Made by a program: the position numbers and the translations under genes. From Micromonospora sp. PLK6-60 (GTDB taxonomy: Bacteria; Actinomycetota; Actinomycetes; Mycobacteriales; Micromonosporaceae): a stretch of DNA of 64,000 nucleotides. The stretch covers positions 62,001 through 126,000 of the forward strand of contig NZ_JAIOAA010000007.1 in NCBI RefSeq assembly GCF_019890675.1, in the 5' to 3' direction. Positions within the stretch are counted from its first letter, which is position 1. Each line of letters opens with the position of its first letter. The notes below the pieces were generated by a model. That model had not been told where the DNA came from. It saw only the letters and a list, made by a program, of their open reading frames with translations, and did not search any database. Below are positions 25,583-34,286 of the stretch, piece after piece.

Positions 25583-26083
25583 TCAGTGGTGCGGGCTGGC
25601 GGTCGGCGGGTGGTCGTCGCCGGGCTTGCTCGGCGGGGCGGTCGGCCGCGCCGACGCCCCGCCGGTCGGGTGGGCGTCCGGGGTCGGCCGGGTGCTCGGG
25701 GCGTTGCCCTTGCCGTTGCGCCGGGTGGCGAGCAGGTCGTCGCAGTACGCCGCCACCCGTCCCCGGTCCCCGGCCGCGTCGGTCAGCGCGGCGAACGCCG
25801 GTTTCGCCAGCACCTCGCCCGGGTTGTCCCCGGCCGAGTAGGCACGGCAGAGGCCCACCACGTGCCGCGAGGGATTGCCCCGGGACGCCGTCGACGCCTC
25901 ATCCCGGTCCCGGTCGGCCAGCGGTCCGGTGGCCTGCGCGGCGGGCCGCTCGGCGGGCCTGTCCAGCGGGTTGGGCAGGGCACCGTTCGCGGCGGCGAGC
26001 GCCACCCCGCCGGTGGCGGCCACCGCGAGCGCCGCGACGCCGGCCTTCAGGGTGAACAGTTTCGCGACAGCGGTGTGCGGCAT
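25583..26083 (-). CDS. exported or membrane-anchored hypothetical protein
   Basis: 166 residues. A short cytosolic start (MPHTAVAKLFTLKAG) precedes a hydrophobic helix (VAALAVAATGGVALAAANGAL), then a low-complexity Pro/Ala/Asp-rich extracytoplasmic part with two Cys (GLCRAY, AAYCDDLLATRRNGKG). Similar proteins in actinobacteria often sit beside ECF sigma factor genes, but none is seen here. Function unknown. Confidence 0.6.
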   Translation of the reverse strand: MPHTAVAKLFTLKAGVAALAVAATGGVALAAANGALPNPLDRPAERPAAQATGPLADRDRDEASTASRGNPSRHVVGLCRAYSAGDNPGEVLAKPAFAALTDAAGDRGRVAAYCDDLLATRRNGKGNAPSTRPTPDAHPTGGASARPTAPPSKPGDDHPPTASPHH

Positions 26084-26451
26084 CGGGCGTCTCCGTGGGG
26101 TGTCGGCCGGGGACGCGCCGGGGGTGGGGCGACGTCCTGCCGGCGGGGCGGCCGGGGGCGGAGACGGCGCACGTGCCGGTCAGGAGCCGCGAGAGCCGCG
26201 CCAGCTCCTGACGGGAGAGGGCCCACCGACCCCGAGGTGACCCTCGGTGACGTCGCGGTCCCGCCTCGTACCGGATCCTTGCGTCCATCTCGTGGCCCTC
26301 AGCGCCGACACCGGAGCGGATGTCACACCGGACACGCTCCGCGAACCAGCCGGTACGCGCCGCACCCATGGTGCGGGCGCCGCCCAGCCGTCGAGCGGCC
26401 ACGGTGGCGCTGCCCGACGACGAACCGAACGCGGCGGCGGCCGGCGTGCGG
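26084..26451. other. 368-bp gap with a hairpin, no gene
   Basis: Contains perfect 9-bp arms GTCAGGAGC (26179-26187) and GCTCCTGAC (26204-26212) with an inner CGCG/CGCG pair, a strong hairpin that could terminate the minus-strand dehydrogenase transcript or act in the leader of the exported-protein gene. No convincing coding frame. Confidence 0.45.
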
Positions 26452-26507
26452 CGTTAATAAGGGGCCCCTGCTCTACCGTAGGCGTTAAAAAGGGGCCCTT
26501 CCTTACC
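26452..26507. repeat. GTTAAC/GGGGCCCC intergenic repeat, copy 1
   Basis: Two tandem similar halves (GTTAATAAGGGGCCCC and GTTAAAAAGGGGCCC) joined by a short CTACCGTAGG dyad and ending TTCCTTACC. On the minus strand its TAAGGAAGG edge supplies the stop codon of the dehydrogenase gene. Confidence 0.9.
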
Positions 26508-27387
26508 GCTGGGCGTCGCGCATCCACAGCGGCAGCGCGCGGGTGTCGTCCTGGCCGTGGCCGTCGGCGTGGGCGGCCTCCCCGACCGCGCGGGCGGCGT
26601 CCACCAACGGCAGTCGCGGCTCGGCGGCCAGGCACAACCGCAGGTCCTTGGTGAGCATGTCCACGGTGAAGTTCGCGGTCTCCGGCGGGCCGGCCGCCAG
26701 GATCTGGCGTACGCCGGGGAAGGCCGCGCCGAGCGGGCCGGCGGCGATCAGCTCGTCCACCACGTCACCGGGCAGTTCCAGGGTGGCCGCCAGCCGCAGC
26801 GCGTCACCGATGCCGGCCAGCGCCAGCCCGAGGGTGAGGTTGCGGACGAGTTTCGCGGCACTGCCCGCACCGGTCGGCCCGACGTGCCGTACCTGCTTCG
26901 GGTCGCCCCAGAGTTCCAGCAGCGGCCGGGCCGCCGCCACGTCGTCGTCGGCGCCGCCGGCCAGCACCCCGAGGGTGCCCTCGGTGGCCGGACCGACCGA
27001 GCCGTAGACCGGCGCGTCGACGTACCGGAGGTGCTGCCCGCGCAGCCGCTCGGCCATCCGCCGGGACGCGTCCGGTCCGATCGTGCTGCCGTCCACCACC
27101 AGGGTGCCCGGCGCCGCTCCCGAGGCCACCCCGTCCGGGCCGAACAGCACCCGCTCGACGGCGTCCGGGGCGGCGAGCATCAGCACCACCACGTCCCGGT
27201 CGGCGGCGGCCTCGGCCGGGGTGCCGGCGACCGACGCGCCGGCCGCGGCGAGCGGCTCGGCCTTGCCGGGGCTGCGGTTCCAGACGGTCAGATCGTGTCC
27301 GGCGGTCAGCACGTGCCGGGCCATCGGCGTGCCCATCCGCCCCAGGCCGAGGAAGGCGACCCGCAGTCGCCGGTGGTCGTCGCTCAT
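26503..27387 (-). CDS. NAD(P)-binding dehydrogenase, 3-hydroxyisobutyrate/6-phosphogluconate type
   Basis: 294 residues from ATG 27387. Rossmann motif AFLGLGRMGTPMARHVL near the start, VDGSTIGP and DAPVYGSVGPATEGTLGVLAGG (substrate loop) and GAGSAAKLVRNLTLGLALAG, whose Lys is the catalytic residue of beta-hydroxyacid dehydrogenases. Oxidises or reduces a hydroxy-acid; substrate unknown. The TAA stop lies inside intergenic repeat copy 1. Confidence 0.88.
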   Translation of the reverse strand: MSDDHRRLRVAFLGLGRMGTPMARHVLTAGHDLTVWNRSPGKAEPLAAAGASVAGTPAEAAADRDVVVLMLAAPDAVERVLFGPDGVASGAAPGTLVVDGSTIGPDASRRMAERLRGQHLRYVDAPVYGSVGPATEGTLGVLAGGADDDVAAARPLLELWGDPKQVRHVGPTGAGSAAKLVRNLTLGLALAGIGDALRLAATLELPGDVVDELIAAGPLGAAFPGVRQILAAGPPETANFTVDMLTKDLRLCLAAEPRLPLVDAARAVGEAAHADGHGQDDTRALPLWMRDAQR

Positions 27388-27483
27388 ACCCGCAGTCAAC
27401 CGCATCAGCGCGCGCCCCGCTGGGCGCTTGCCGTCGCGGTACGTCCACCGCTACCGCCGCTCCGGCAGCCGGACCGCCGCAGG

Positions 27484-27539
27484 TGTTAACAGGGGGCCCC
27501 GCCTCTACCGGAGGCGTTAACAAGGGGCCCTTCCTTACG
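27484..27539. repeat. GTTAAC/GGGGCCCC intergenic repeat, copy 2
   Basis: GTTAACAGGGGGCCCC, the hairpin GCCTC-TACCG-GAGGC, then GTTAACAAGGGGCCC and TTCCTTAC. Same orientation as copy 1, in the divergent region between the dehydrogenase and the histidine kinase genes. Confidence 0.92.
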
Positions 27540-27654
27540 TGCGACGGTGTGCGCACCCTGGGTGACTGGGTCCGTTGTGTCGTGTTATTCTCCGATGTCG
27601 ATCTGCACCGCGCGGACCCGGGACGGGTCGTTGCCGGAAGGACCGCCTCACCCG

Positions 27655-28833
27655 ATGTCGGCCGTTGCCGTTCCGACCACGCCGCCGGCCGGGCACGACC
27701 GGCCGGCCGGTTCCGCGTTCGGGCTGGTCTTCACCACGTTGCCCGCGCTGCTCCGGCTGACCTGCGGCCTGGTCGGGGCGGTGGTGGCCCTCGCGGTGCG
27801 CACCCCGCCGGTCCGGGTGTCGCTGCTGCTGCCCGCGGTGGTTCTGCTGACCGCCTGGTCGGTGCTCTACGCCGTCCGCGCGGTGCGGCACGGCATCGGT
27901 CCGGCCCTGGTCGCCGGGGACGTGGCGCTCAGCACCGCCGCCTGCCTGCTGATCCCGTGGCTGGTCGCGCCGGAGGTGCTGCCCGGTGAGGGCAGCTGGG
28001 TCGCGGTGCTGGCCAGCGCCACGGTGATCAACACGCAGGCCACCGCGCCCGCGCGCTGGTCGGTGCCGGCCGGCGTGCTGGTCACCGCCGCCTACACCGC
28101 CGGGGCGTACGCCGCCGGGAACCCGGCCGAGGGGCGAGCGCACGCCGTCACCCTGCTCGCCCAGACCGCGTGCACGGCGATGATGACCGGGGTGATGCGC
28201 CGCCGGATCGGCCGCGCCGACCGGGCGTTCGCCGACTACCAGCGGGTGTCCCGGGAGGCGCTGGTGGCCCGGACGGCGCGGGAGGCCGAGCGCCGGCACA
28301 ACCGGGACCTGCACGACACGGTGCTCGCCACGCTCACCATGGTGGGGCTCGGCGCGGTCCCCCCGGGGTCGGCGACGCTGCGCGCCCGGTGCGCCACCGA
28401 CCTGCGTACCCTGGCCGCGCTGGCCGAGGCCCGGTCCGCCCCCGGTGACGCGCCGGTCCGGGTGGACGACCGGCTCCGCGCCGTGCTGGCCGGCCATCCA
28501 GAGCTGGCGGTCCACGCCGACCTGGCGCCGGGCGCGGTCCCCGGCCCGGTCGCGGAGGCGCTGGCGGCGGGCGTGGCGGCGGCACTGTCCAACGTGGCCC
28601 GGCACGCGCCCGGCGCGTCGGTGACCCTCCGGCTGGCGCCGGCCGGCGGCGGCGTCGTGGTCGAGCTGGCCGACGACGGTCCGGGCTTCGACCCGTCCGC
28701 CGTCCCGGCCCACCGGTACGGCCTGCGCGAGTCGGTACGGGGCCGGATGGCCACGATCGGCGGTCGGGCCACCATCGGGTCGGCGCCCGGGGCGGGCACC
28801 CGGATCCGGTTGGAGTGGCCCGATGTCCACTGA
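27655..28833 (+). CDS. sensor histidine kinase
   Basis: 392 residues from ATG 27655. Five to six hydrophobic segments occupy the first 190 residues (LFTTLPALLRLTCGLVG-like, VSLLLPAVVLLTAWSVLYAV, TACTAMMTGVM). The dimerisation region holds ERRHNRDLHDTVLATLTMV, an LHD-type H-box with the phospho-acceptor His (about residue 252). An HATPase domain follows: AALSNVARHAPGAS (N box) and VELADDGPGFDPS (G1). NarL-partner (HisKA_3-like) kinase. Its end overlaps the next gene by 11 bp in a three-gene signalling operon. Confidence 0.9.
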   Translation: MSAVAVPTTPPAGHDRPAGSAFGLVFTTLPALLRLTCGLVGAVVALAVRTPPVRVSLLLPAVVLLTAWSVLYAVRAVRHGIGPALVAGDVALSTAACLLIPWLVAPEVLPGEGSWVAVLASATVINTQATAPARWSVPAGVLVTAAYTAGAYAAGNPAEGRAHAVTLLAQTACTAMMTGVMRRRIGRADRAFADYQRVSREALVARTAREAERRHNRDLHDTVLATLTMVGLGAVPPGSATLRARCATDLRTLAALAEARSAPGDAPVRVDDRLRAVLAGHPELAVHADLAPGAVPGPVAEALAAGVAAALSNVARHAPGASVTLRLAPAGGGVVVELADDGPGFDPSAVPAHRYGLRESVRGRMATIGGRATIGSAPGAGTRIRLEWPDVH

Positions 28834-30115
28834 ACTCGGCACCGCCCCCGTTCCCGCCGAGCCGCCCGCACGGCGCGCCCCCGCCGGGCCGACCCGACCC
28901 GGGCAGGCCGGCCCGGCGGCGTACCCCCGACTTCCCACATCCGAGCCGGCCGGCACCGACGAGCTGGCGGCGTACCCCCGGTTTGCCGATCCGGAGCCGG
29001 CCGGGGTCGGCGACCCGGCGGCCGTGGCCCGCGCCTCGGACCGGGGCGCCCGGGTCGCCGCGGTCGCCATCGCGCTGGCCTGGCACCTGGCCGTCGGCCT
29101 GCCGGGGGTGCTCACCGCCTGGTCGGCCCTGCCGGCGGCGCCGCTGGTCGGCGGCGCCTGGCTGCTCGTCGCGGTGACTGGGGGGCTGGCCGGGTACCGA
29201 CTGTTGCGCGGCACCCCACTGCCGGCGACGCCGCTGGCCGGGTTGCTGCTCGCGGTCGACGCGGCGGTCTTCGTCGCGGTCGGCGACCGGCACCTGTTCA
29301 CCGCCGCGAACTGGGTGTGGAGCGGGCTGGCCTGGTTCCTGCTGCTGACCGTCTGGGGACGGCCGGCCACCCGGCTACTCGTCCTGCTCGCCGCGCACTC
29401 GGGGATAGCCCTGGCCACGCTGGCCGGCCGCGGCGTCACCGAGCCCGCCGACCTGGCCCGCTTCGCGATGTACGTCTACGGCACCTCCTCCCTGCCGGTG
29501 GCCGTCTTCGTGGGCAGCGCCGCGATCGCCTGGCTGGCCCGGGACCGGGCCCGTACCGCCGCCGCGGTCGGTGCCGTGGCCGCCGAACGGGCCGCGGCGG
29601 AACGCGCCCAGCAGGCGCGGCAGGCCCGGCTGGCGCTGGTCGACGCCGCCGCGGGCACGGTGCTCGGCGACCTCGCCGCCGGCCGTGCCGACCCTGGCGA
29701 TCCGGAGGTGCAGCGGCGGTGCGCGCTGGCCGCCGCCCGGCTGCGCCGGCTGATCGCCGAGTCGGACGACGTGCCCGACCCGCTGCTGCACGAGCTGCGC
29801 GCCGCCGCCGACCTGGCCGAGCGGGCCGGGGTGGCCATCGACCTGGTGAGCGTGGGGGTGCCGCCACCCCTGCCGGTACGGCTGCGCCGGCGGCTCGCCG
29901 AGCCCCTCGCGGCGGAGCTGGCCGGGGCGCGCGACTGGGCCCGGCTGACCGTGGTCGCCGGGCCGGACGAGGTGACCGTCGGCGTGGTCACCCCCGACCG
30001 GGGCGGGCCGGCGGGGACGGGGCCGCCGGTCGGGACCGACGACGACGGGGTGGAGCACGCGCACGAACGGGACGGGGTGATCAGATGGACGCAGACGCGG
30101 TGGCGGAGAGCGTGA
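28823..30115 (+). CDS. membrane protein with kinase-like architecture but no catalytic motifs
   Basis: 430 residues. Pro/Ala-rich first 70 residues, then about six membrane segments (AAVAIALAWHLAVGLPGVL, GGAWLLVAVTGGLAGYRLL, TRLLVLLAAHSGIALATLAG), then a coiled region of AERAAAERAQQARQARLALVDAAAGTVLGDL where a kinase would have its H-box, and an ATPase-like C-terminal part without N or G box residues. Looks like a degenerate histidine kinase that may partner the true kinase upstream. Overlaps both neighbours. Confidence 0.7.
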   Translation: MSTELGTAPVPAEPPARRAPAGPTRPGQAGPAAYPRLPTSEPAGTDELAAYPRFADPEPAGVGDPAAVARASDRGARVAAVAIALAWHLAVGLPGVLTAWSALPAAPLVGGAWLLVAVTGGLAGYRLLRGTPLPATPLAGLLLAVDAAVFVAVGDRHLFTAANWVWSGLAWFLLLTVWGRPATRLLVLLAAHSGIALATLAGRGVTEPADLARFAMYVYGTSSLPVAVFVGSAAIAWLARDRARTAAAVGAVAAERAAAERAQQARQARLALVDAAAGTVLGDLAAGRADPGDPEVQRRCALAAARLRRLIAESDDVPDPLLHELRAAADLAERAGVAIDLVSVGVPPPLPVRLRRRLAEPLAAELAGARDWARLTVVAGPDEVTVGVVTPDRGGPAGTGPPVGTDDDGVEHAHERDGVIRWTQTRWRRA

Positions 30116-30801
30116 CCGGCGGGCCGCCGGTCGGTGTGTCGATCGTGGACGATCACCCGGTGGTGGTCGACGGCGTACGGGCCTGGCTGGCGACCGAGCC
30201 ACGGCTGCGCGTACTGGCCACCGGGGACGACCCGGACGAGGTGCTGCGCGCCGCCCCGGAGGTCGACGTGGTCCTGCTCGACCTGCGGCTGCACGGGCGG
30301 ATGGTGCTCGACAAGCTGGCCGAGCTGTGCGCCGCCGGGCGTCGGGTGGTGGTCTACTCGGAGCACACCGACCCGGCGACGATGCTCGCCGCCCTGGACG
30401 CCGGCGCGGTGGCGTTCCTGGCCAAGCACGAGGGCCGCGAGCACTGCGTGGCCACGGTGCTCGCCGCGGCCAGCGACCGCCCGTACGTGCCGCCGGCGCT
30501 GGCCGGGGCGATGGTCGGCGATCCACGGCCGGACCGGCCGGCGCTGTCCGACAAGGAACGTGAGGCGCTGCTGCTGTGGTTCCAGTCGATGTCGAAGGCG
30601 TCGGTGGCCCGCCGGATGCGGATCAGCGAACACACCGTGAAGCAGTACGTCGACCGGGCCCGCATCAAATACACCCGGGCGGGCAGACCTGCCAAGACGA
30701 AGGCCGCCCTGCTGGCCCGGGCGATCGAGGACGGCCTGGTCCGTCCGGAGGACATCGGTATCTACCGGTCACACGCCGCCGCCGACCGGCCGACCCCCTA
30801 A
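30085..30801 (+). CDS. NarL/FixJ-type response regulator
   Basis: 238 residues. Receiver domain: acidic pair in SIVDDHPVVVDGVRAWL, phospho-acceptor Asp in VVLLDLRLHG, Ser in YSEHTDP and Lys in FLAKHEG. C-terminal LuxR-type helix-turn-helix: ALSDKEREALLLWFQSMSKASVARRMRISEHTVKQYVDRARIKY. ATG 30085 overlaps the preceding gene by 31 bp. Presumably phosphorylated by the kinase at the head of the operon; target genes unknown. Confidence 0.9.
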   Translation: MDADAVAESVTGGPPVGVSIVDDHPVVVDGVRAWLATEPRLRVLATGDDPDEVLRAAPEVDVVLLDLRLHGRMVLDKLAELCAAGRRVVVYSEHTDPATMLAALDAGAVAFLAKHEGREHCVATVLAAASDRPYVPPALAGAMVGDPRPDRPALSDKEREALLLWFQSMSKASVARRMRISEHTVKQYVDRARIKYTRAGRPAKTKAALLARAIEDGLVRPEDIGIYRSHAAADRPTP

Positions 30802-30875
30802 CGGCGGTCATGACACCCGGTATCCGCCTCGGTCACACTCACCACGCAGGCCATTCGTTCCGGGAGGTCGTGAGG

Positions 30876-31646
30876 ATGCACGAGGACTCGTCGCCCTTCT
30901 TCATCGGACCGCACCGCTTCGACGCGCTCGGGAACGACCACGCGCCGCTGCTCGACCGCCGGTACGCGTTGGTGCCCGAGACCGGTGAACAGGTGCTCGG
31001 CCAGTACCGGTTACCGGTCGCCGGCTACCTGATCGGCCCGACCGAGACCGCCCGGCAGTGGGCGCTGCCCCACCCCGCCACGATCACCGTCACCGACCGC
31101 CGGATGGCGTACGTCTGCGCCGGTGCCGAGCTGGGCCTGGTCGGCGGGGGCGACCGCCCGTCCGGCCCCCGGCACCGCCGGCTGAGCCGGCTGTCCCGCC
31201 TGGTCAGTGGCGAGATCCGCTGGCAGTGGCCGTCCCGGTTGGAGCTGCTGCTCACGGGCGCGGAGAGCACCGATCCGGTGGGGGACAACGACGCCGAACT
31301 GCTGGTGGTCTGCGACGCGCTGCGCACCATCCGCCAGCCGGCCCTCGCCGTCTGCGGGCCGGCCGAGCCGGTCGCCGAGCTGGGCCGGCAGGTACGCCGG
31401 GCGGTCGCCGGCTACCGCCTGGCGCACCCGGAGCTGGTGGACCTCTCCCCGCCGGAGCGGGACGCCCTGTCGACGCGGGTCACCGCCGCGCCCTGCGCCC
31501 GGCGGGTCACCCTGCCGGGCTCGCTGCCGGTCGAGTTCCTGTCCCGGGACGACTACTACCGGCCGCTGGCCGAGCCGGATCCGGTCTGGCCGCTGCGGGC
31601 GCCGACCGGTCCCGGCCCCCGGGAGCACCCCGGCTCCGCCTGCTGA
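30876..31646 (+). CDS. hypothetical protein
   Basis: 256 residues from ATG 30876, with GGGAGGTCGTGAGG upstream. Contains TITVTDRRMAYVCAG and LVSGEIRWQWPSRLELLLTG, a pattern resembling PH-like or scramblase-associated beta domains used for membrane or lipid proteins, then an Arg-rich C-terminus. No catalytic motif. Only 74 bp after the response regulator on the same strand. Function unknown. Confidence 0.6.
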   Translation: MHEDSSPFFIGPHRFDALGNDHAPLLDRRYALVPETGEQVLGQYRLPVAGYLIGPTETARQWALPHPATITVTDRRMAYVCAGAELGLVGGGDRPSGPRHRRLSRLSRLVSGEIRWQWPSRLELLLTGAESTDPVGDNDAELLVVCDALRTIRQPALAVCGPAEPVAELGRQVRRAVAGYRLAHPELVDLSPPERDALSTRVTAAPCARRVTLPGSLPVEFLSRDDYYRPLAEPDPVWPLRAPTGPGPREHPGSAC

Positions 31647-31682
31647 CCCGCAGGGGCCATTGGCGGGGCGGGCGGAAGCGGT

Positions 31683-32606
31683 TCAGGCGGCCGGGGCGGG
31701 GCGGGCGCGGGCGCGCAGCCGGCGCAGCATCCGGGCGTCGGTGAAGCCCACCGTCCGGGCGGCCGCCTCCACGGTCGCCCCGTGCCCGATCAGGTGCTCG
31801 GCCCGTTCCACCCGCAGCAGTTGCTGGTAGCCGAGCGGGGTCAGCCCGGTGGCCTGGCGGAACAGCCGGGTCAGGGTCCGCTCGGCGACGCCGCAGGCGG
31901 CGGCCAGGTCGGCCAGCGGCAGCGGCTCGGCGTAACGCGCGTCGATCAGGTCCTGGGCCCGGTGCACCGCGTCGGACAGGTGCGACCGGTGCCGGAGCAT
32001 CGCGCTGGCCTGCCGCTCGTCGCCGTTGCGCCGGGCGTACACGATCAGCGAGCGGGCGATCCGGGCGGCCACCGCCGGGCCGTGCCGGGTGGCCACCAGG
32101 TGCAGCGCCACGTCGATCCCGCTGGCGATGCCGGCGGAGGTGACCACCCGGTCGTCCACCACGTAGAGCACGTCGCGCACCACCCGGGCCGCGCGGAACC
32201 GCCGCGCGAGGTCGTCCTGCACCTCGTGGTGGGTGGTGCAGCGCCGGCCGTCGAGCAGGCCGGCCCGGCCGAGCGCGAGCGCACCCGCGCAGATGCTGGC
32301 GACCGTGCCGCCGGCCGCGTGGTGGTCGGCCAGCCGCCGCAGGTCGGCCGGGGCGAGCGGCCCCGCCGGGCCGTGCGCCGCCGGCCGCCATCCGGGTACG
32401 ACCACCAGGTCGTCGCGGCCCAGCTCGGGCCACTCGGTGCCGGCCCGCAGCGACACCCCCTGGACCGTGGGCACCTCGGCGGCCTCGGCGACGTAGTGCA
32501 GTCGGTAGTCGTACCCGAAATCCACGGCGGTGGAGAAGACCTGGGCCGGCCCGGCCAGGTCCAGCAGGTGCAGCTGCGGAACCAGCAGGAAGACGACCCG
32601 GGCCAT
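31683..32606 (-). CDS. GlxA-type transcriptional regulator (DJ-1/PfpI + AraC)
   Basis: 307 residues from ATG 32606. N-terminal class I glutamine-amidotransferase-like domain (VVFLLVPQLHLLDLAGPAQVF, SICAGALALGRAGLL with the elbow Cys, VTSAGIASGIDVALHLV) and a C-terminal AraC helix-turn-helix pair (LADLAAACGVAERTLTRLFRQATGLTPLGYQQLLRVERAEHLI). GlxA proteins usually act as regulators of nearby metabolic genes. It starts 5 bp after the isochorismatase gene's stop on the same strand. Confidence 0.9.
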   Translation of the reverse strand: MARVVFLLVPQLHLLDLAGPAQVFSTAVDFGYDYRLHYVAEAAEVPTVQGVSLRAGTEWPELGRDDLVVVPGWRPAAHGPAGPLAPADLRRLADHHAAGGTVASICAGALALGRAGLLDGRRCTTHHEVQDDLARRFRAARVVRDVLYVVDDRVVTSAGIASGIDVALHLVATRHGPAVAARIARSLIVYARRNGDERQASAMLRHRSHLSDAVHRAQDLIDARYAEPLPLADLAAACGVAERTLTRLFRQATGLTPLGYQQLLRVERAEHLIGHGATVEAAARTVGFTDARMLRRLRARARPAPAA

Positions 32607-32611
32607 CTCGG

Positions 32612-33229
32612 TCAGACCCCGGCCGGGACGGCGTCGGCCGGTAGTTGGCCCACGACCTCGGCGACGGTACGGATGGTGGCGAACCGCCCGGCCAGCGCGT
32701 ACTCGGTCCGGGTGACGATCTCGGCGGTGGACAGGGTGCGCGGGTCGGCGAGGATCTCCGCCACGGTGGCGTCCGCCGGCAGGTCGCGGTGCGGGGTCGG
32801 GAAGGTGACCGTCGCGTCGGTCACGAACGTCATCTCGTAACCGAGGTCGTGGCCGAGCCGGGCGGTGGTCTCCACGCACTGCTCGGTGCGGATGCCGCAG
32901 ACGGCCAGCTCGCGCACCCCGGCCAGGGTGAGCAGTTGCTGGAGGTTGGTGGTGGTGAAGGCGTTGTGCGCGGTCTTCACCAGGGTCGCCTCGCCCGGCG
33001 CCGGCGCGAGGCCGTCGATCAGCCGGACGTGACCGCTGGCCGGGTCGAACACGCCGCCGGTGCCGGGCTCGGCGTGCAGCACCCAGACCACCAGGTCACC
33101 GCGGCGGCGGGCGGCGTCGACCAGCCGGTTCACCTGGTCGACGATGTCGGGCTGCGAGGCGTACGCCCAGATCGGGCGCTGCCGGAAGGACTCCTGGACG
33201 TCGATGACGACGAGTGCGGCTCTGCTCAT
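32612..33229 (-). CDS. isochorismatase-family cysteine hydrolase
   Basis: 205 residues. Catalytic triad of the family is visible: Asp in VIDVQESF, Lys in LVKTAHNAF and Cys in CGIRTEQCVETTARLG. Hydrolyses an amide or vinyl-ether substrate that cannot be identified from sequence. First gene of a two-gene unit with the GlxA-type regulator, which probably controls it. Confidence 0.9.
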   Translation of the reverse strand: MSRAALVVIDVQESFRQRPIWAYASQPDIVDQVNRLVDAARRRGDLVVWVLHAEPGTGGVFDPASGHVRLIDGLAPAPGEATLVKTAHNAFTTTNLQQLLTLAGVRELAVCGIRTEQCVETTARLGHDLGYEMTFVTDATVTFPTPHRDLPADATVAEILADPRTLSTAEIVTRTEYALAGRFATIRTVAEVVGQLPADAVPAGV

Positions 33230-33337
33230 GGACTCGATCCTGGCCGGCGGACGGTCCGGCCGGCAGGCACCATCCTGCCCGGCTGCGGAACGATCCGGCC
33301 ACCCGGCTGTCGCCGGCTCGCGTCCGGTTCGGCGACC

Positions 33338-33397
33338 GCCCCGGTCAGGAGGTTGGCGCCCCGGTCAGGAGGTGGTGGTGCGGCGACCGCCCCGGTC
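33338..33397. repeat. short direct repeats at the 3' end of the acyltransferase gene
   Basis: GCCCCGGTCAGGAGGT occurs at 33338-33353 and 33358-33373, and CGGCGACCGCCCCGGTC at 33330-33346 and 33381-33397. The second copies include the acyltransferase stop codon (33365-33367). This looks like a small tandem duplication of the gene end. Confidence 0.7.
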
Positions 33398-34114
33398 CAG
33401 CTCGGCGGCCTCCGCCGGGGTCGGCGCGCTCCCGCCCAGGTGCGCCGGCAGCCACCAGGTGTCCTCCGGGCCGGCGGGCCGGTCCGGGTACTCCCGCTGC
33501 GCCCGGTCGACAAGCGCCTCCAGGCGGGTCCGCAGCTCGGCGGTCAGGGCGTTGGCGTCCGGGTGGGCGGCCGGGTCCATCGGCTCGCCGATGATGATGG
33601 TGATCGGGGTGTGCCGGCGGGTCAGATCCTTCGGCCGGCCCTTGGTCCAGAGCCGCTGGGTGCCCCAGAGCGCCACCGGCAGCAGCGGCACACCGGCCTC
33701 CTGGGCCATCCGGGCGGCCCCGTTCTTGAGCTGCTTGACGGTGAACGACCGGCTGATCGTGGCCTCGGGGAAGACGCCGACCACCTCGCCCCGGCGCAGG
33801 GCGCTCACCGCGGCGGCGTACGAGCCGGCGCCGGCGGCGCGGTTCACCGGGATGTGCTTCATGCCCCGCATCAGCGGACCGGAGACCTTGTGCCGGAAGA
33901 CGGACTCCTTCGCCATGAAGCGGACCAGCCGGCGGGACTCCTGCGCGCCGAAGCCGCTGAAGATGAAGTCGAGATAGCTGACGTGGTTGCTGGCCAGCAC
34001 GGCGCCGCCGGTGCGGGGCACGTGGTGGCTGCCCTCCACCGTCAGGCGCAGGTCGAGGACCCGGAACATCGTCTTGGCGGCGGCGATGACGGGCGGATAA
34101 ACGAGTTCCGGCAT
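33365..34114 (-). CDS. 1-acyl-sn-glycerol-3-phosphate acyltransferase (PlsC family)
   Basis: 249 residues. Acyltransferase motifs in order: NHVSYLDFIF (HX4D), MAKESVFRH, IPVNR and the FPEATISRSFTVKQ block in place of the more usual EGTRS. Adds the second acyl chain in phospholipid synthesis or acylates a related polyol at the membrane. The Pro/Arg-rich C-terminus is lineage-specific. Single gene on the minus strand; intergenic repeat copy 3 lies directly upstream. Confidence 0.88.
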   Translation of the reverse strand: MPELVYPPVIAAAKTMFRVLDLRLTVEGSHHVPRTGGAVLASNHVSYLDFIFSGFGAQESRRLVRFMAKESVFRHKVSGPLMRGMKHIPVNRAAGAGSYAAAVSALRRGEVVGVFPEATISRSFTVKQLKNGAARMAQEAGVPLLPVALWGTQRLWTKGRPKDLTRRHTPITIIIGEPMDPAAHPDANALTAELRTRLEALVDRAQREYPDRPAGPEDTWWLPAHLGGSAPTPAEAAELDRGGRRTTTS

Positions 34115-34151
34115 CCGCCAACTTTACCCCGCGTAGGTTACGCCACCGTAG

Positions 34152-34210
34152 GGGCAAGGAGGGTGCCCCTGTTGACGCATTCGGTAGCGGAAGGGCCCCT
34201 TGTTAACGCC
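34152..34210. repeat. GTTAAC/GGGGCCCC intergenic repeat, copy 3 (reverse orientation)
   Basis: Reads GGCAAGGAGGGTGCCCC, a TCGGTAGCGG centre, then AAGGGCCCCTTGTTAAC, opposite in orientation to copies 1, 2 and 5, and slightly degenerate in its first half. Lies between the acyltransferase start and the hydrolase gene. Confidence 0.85.
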
Positions 34211-34286
34211 TGCGGCCGTCAGCGCGGCGCTCTGCCTGGGGCAGAGCGGACTGGCGACGGGCCGGCCGGGCGGGGAGCATCGGCGG

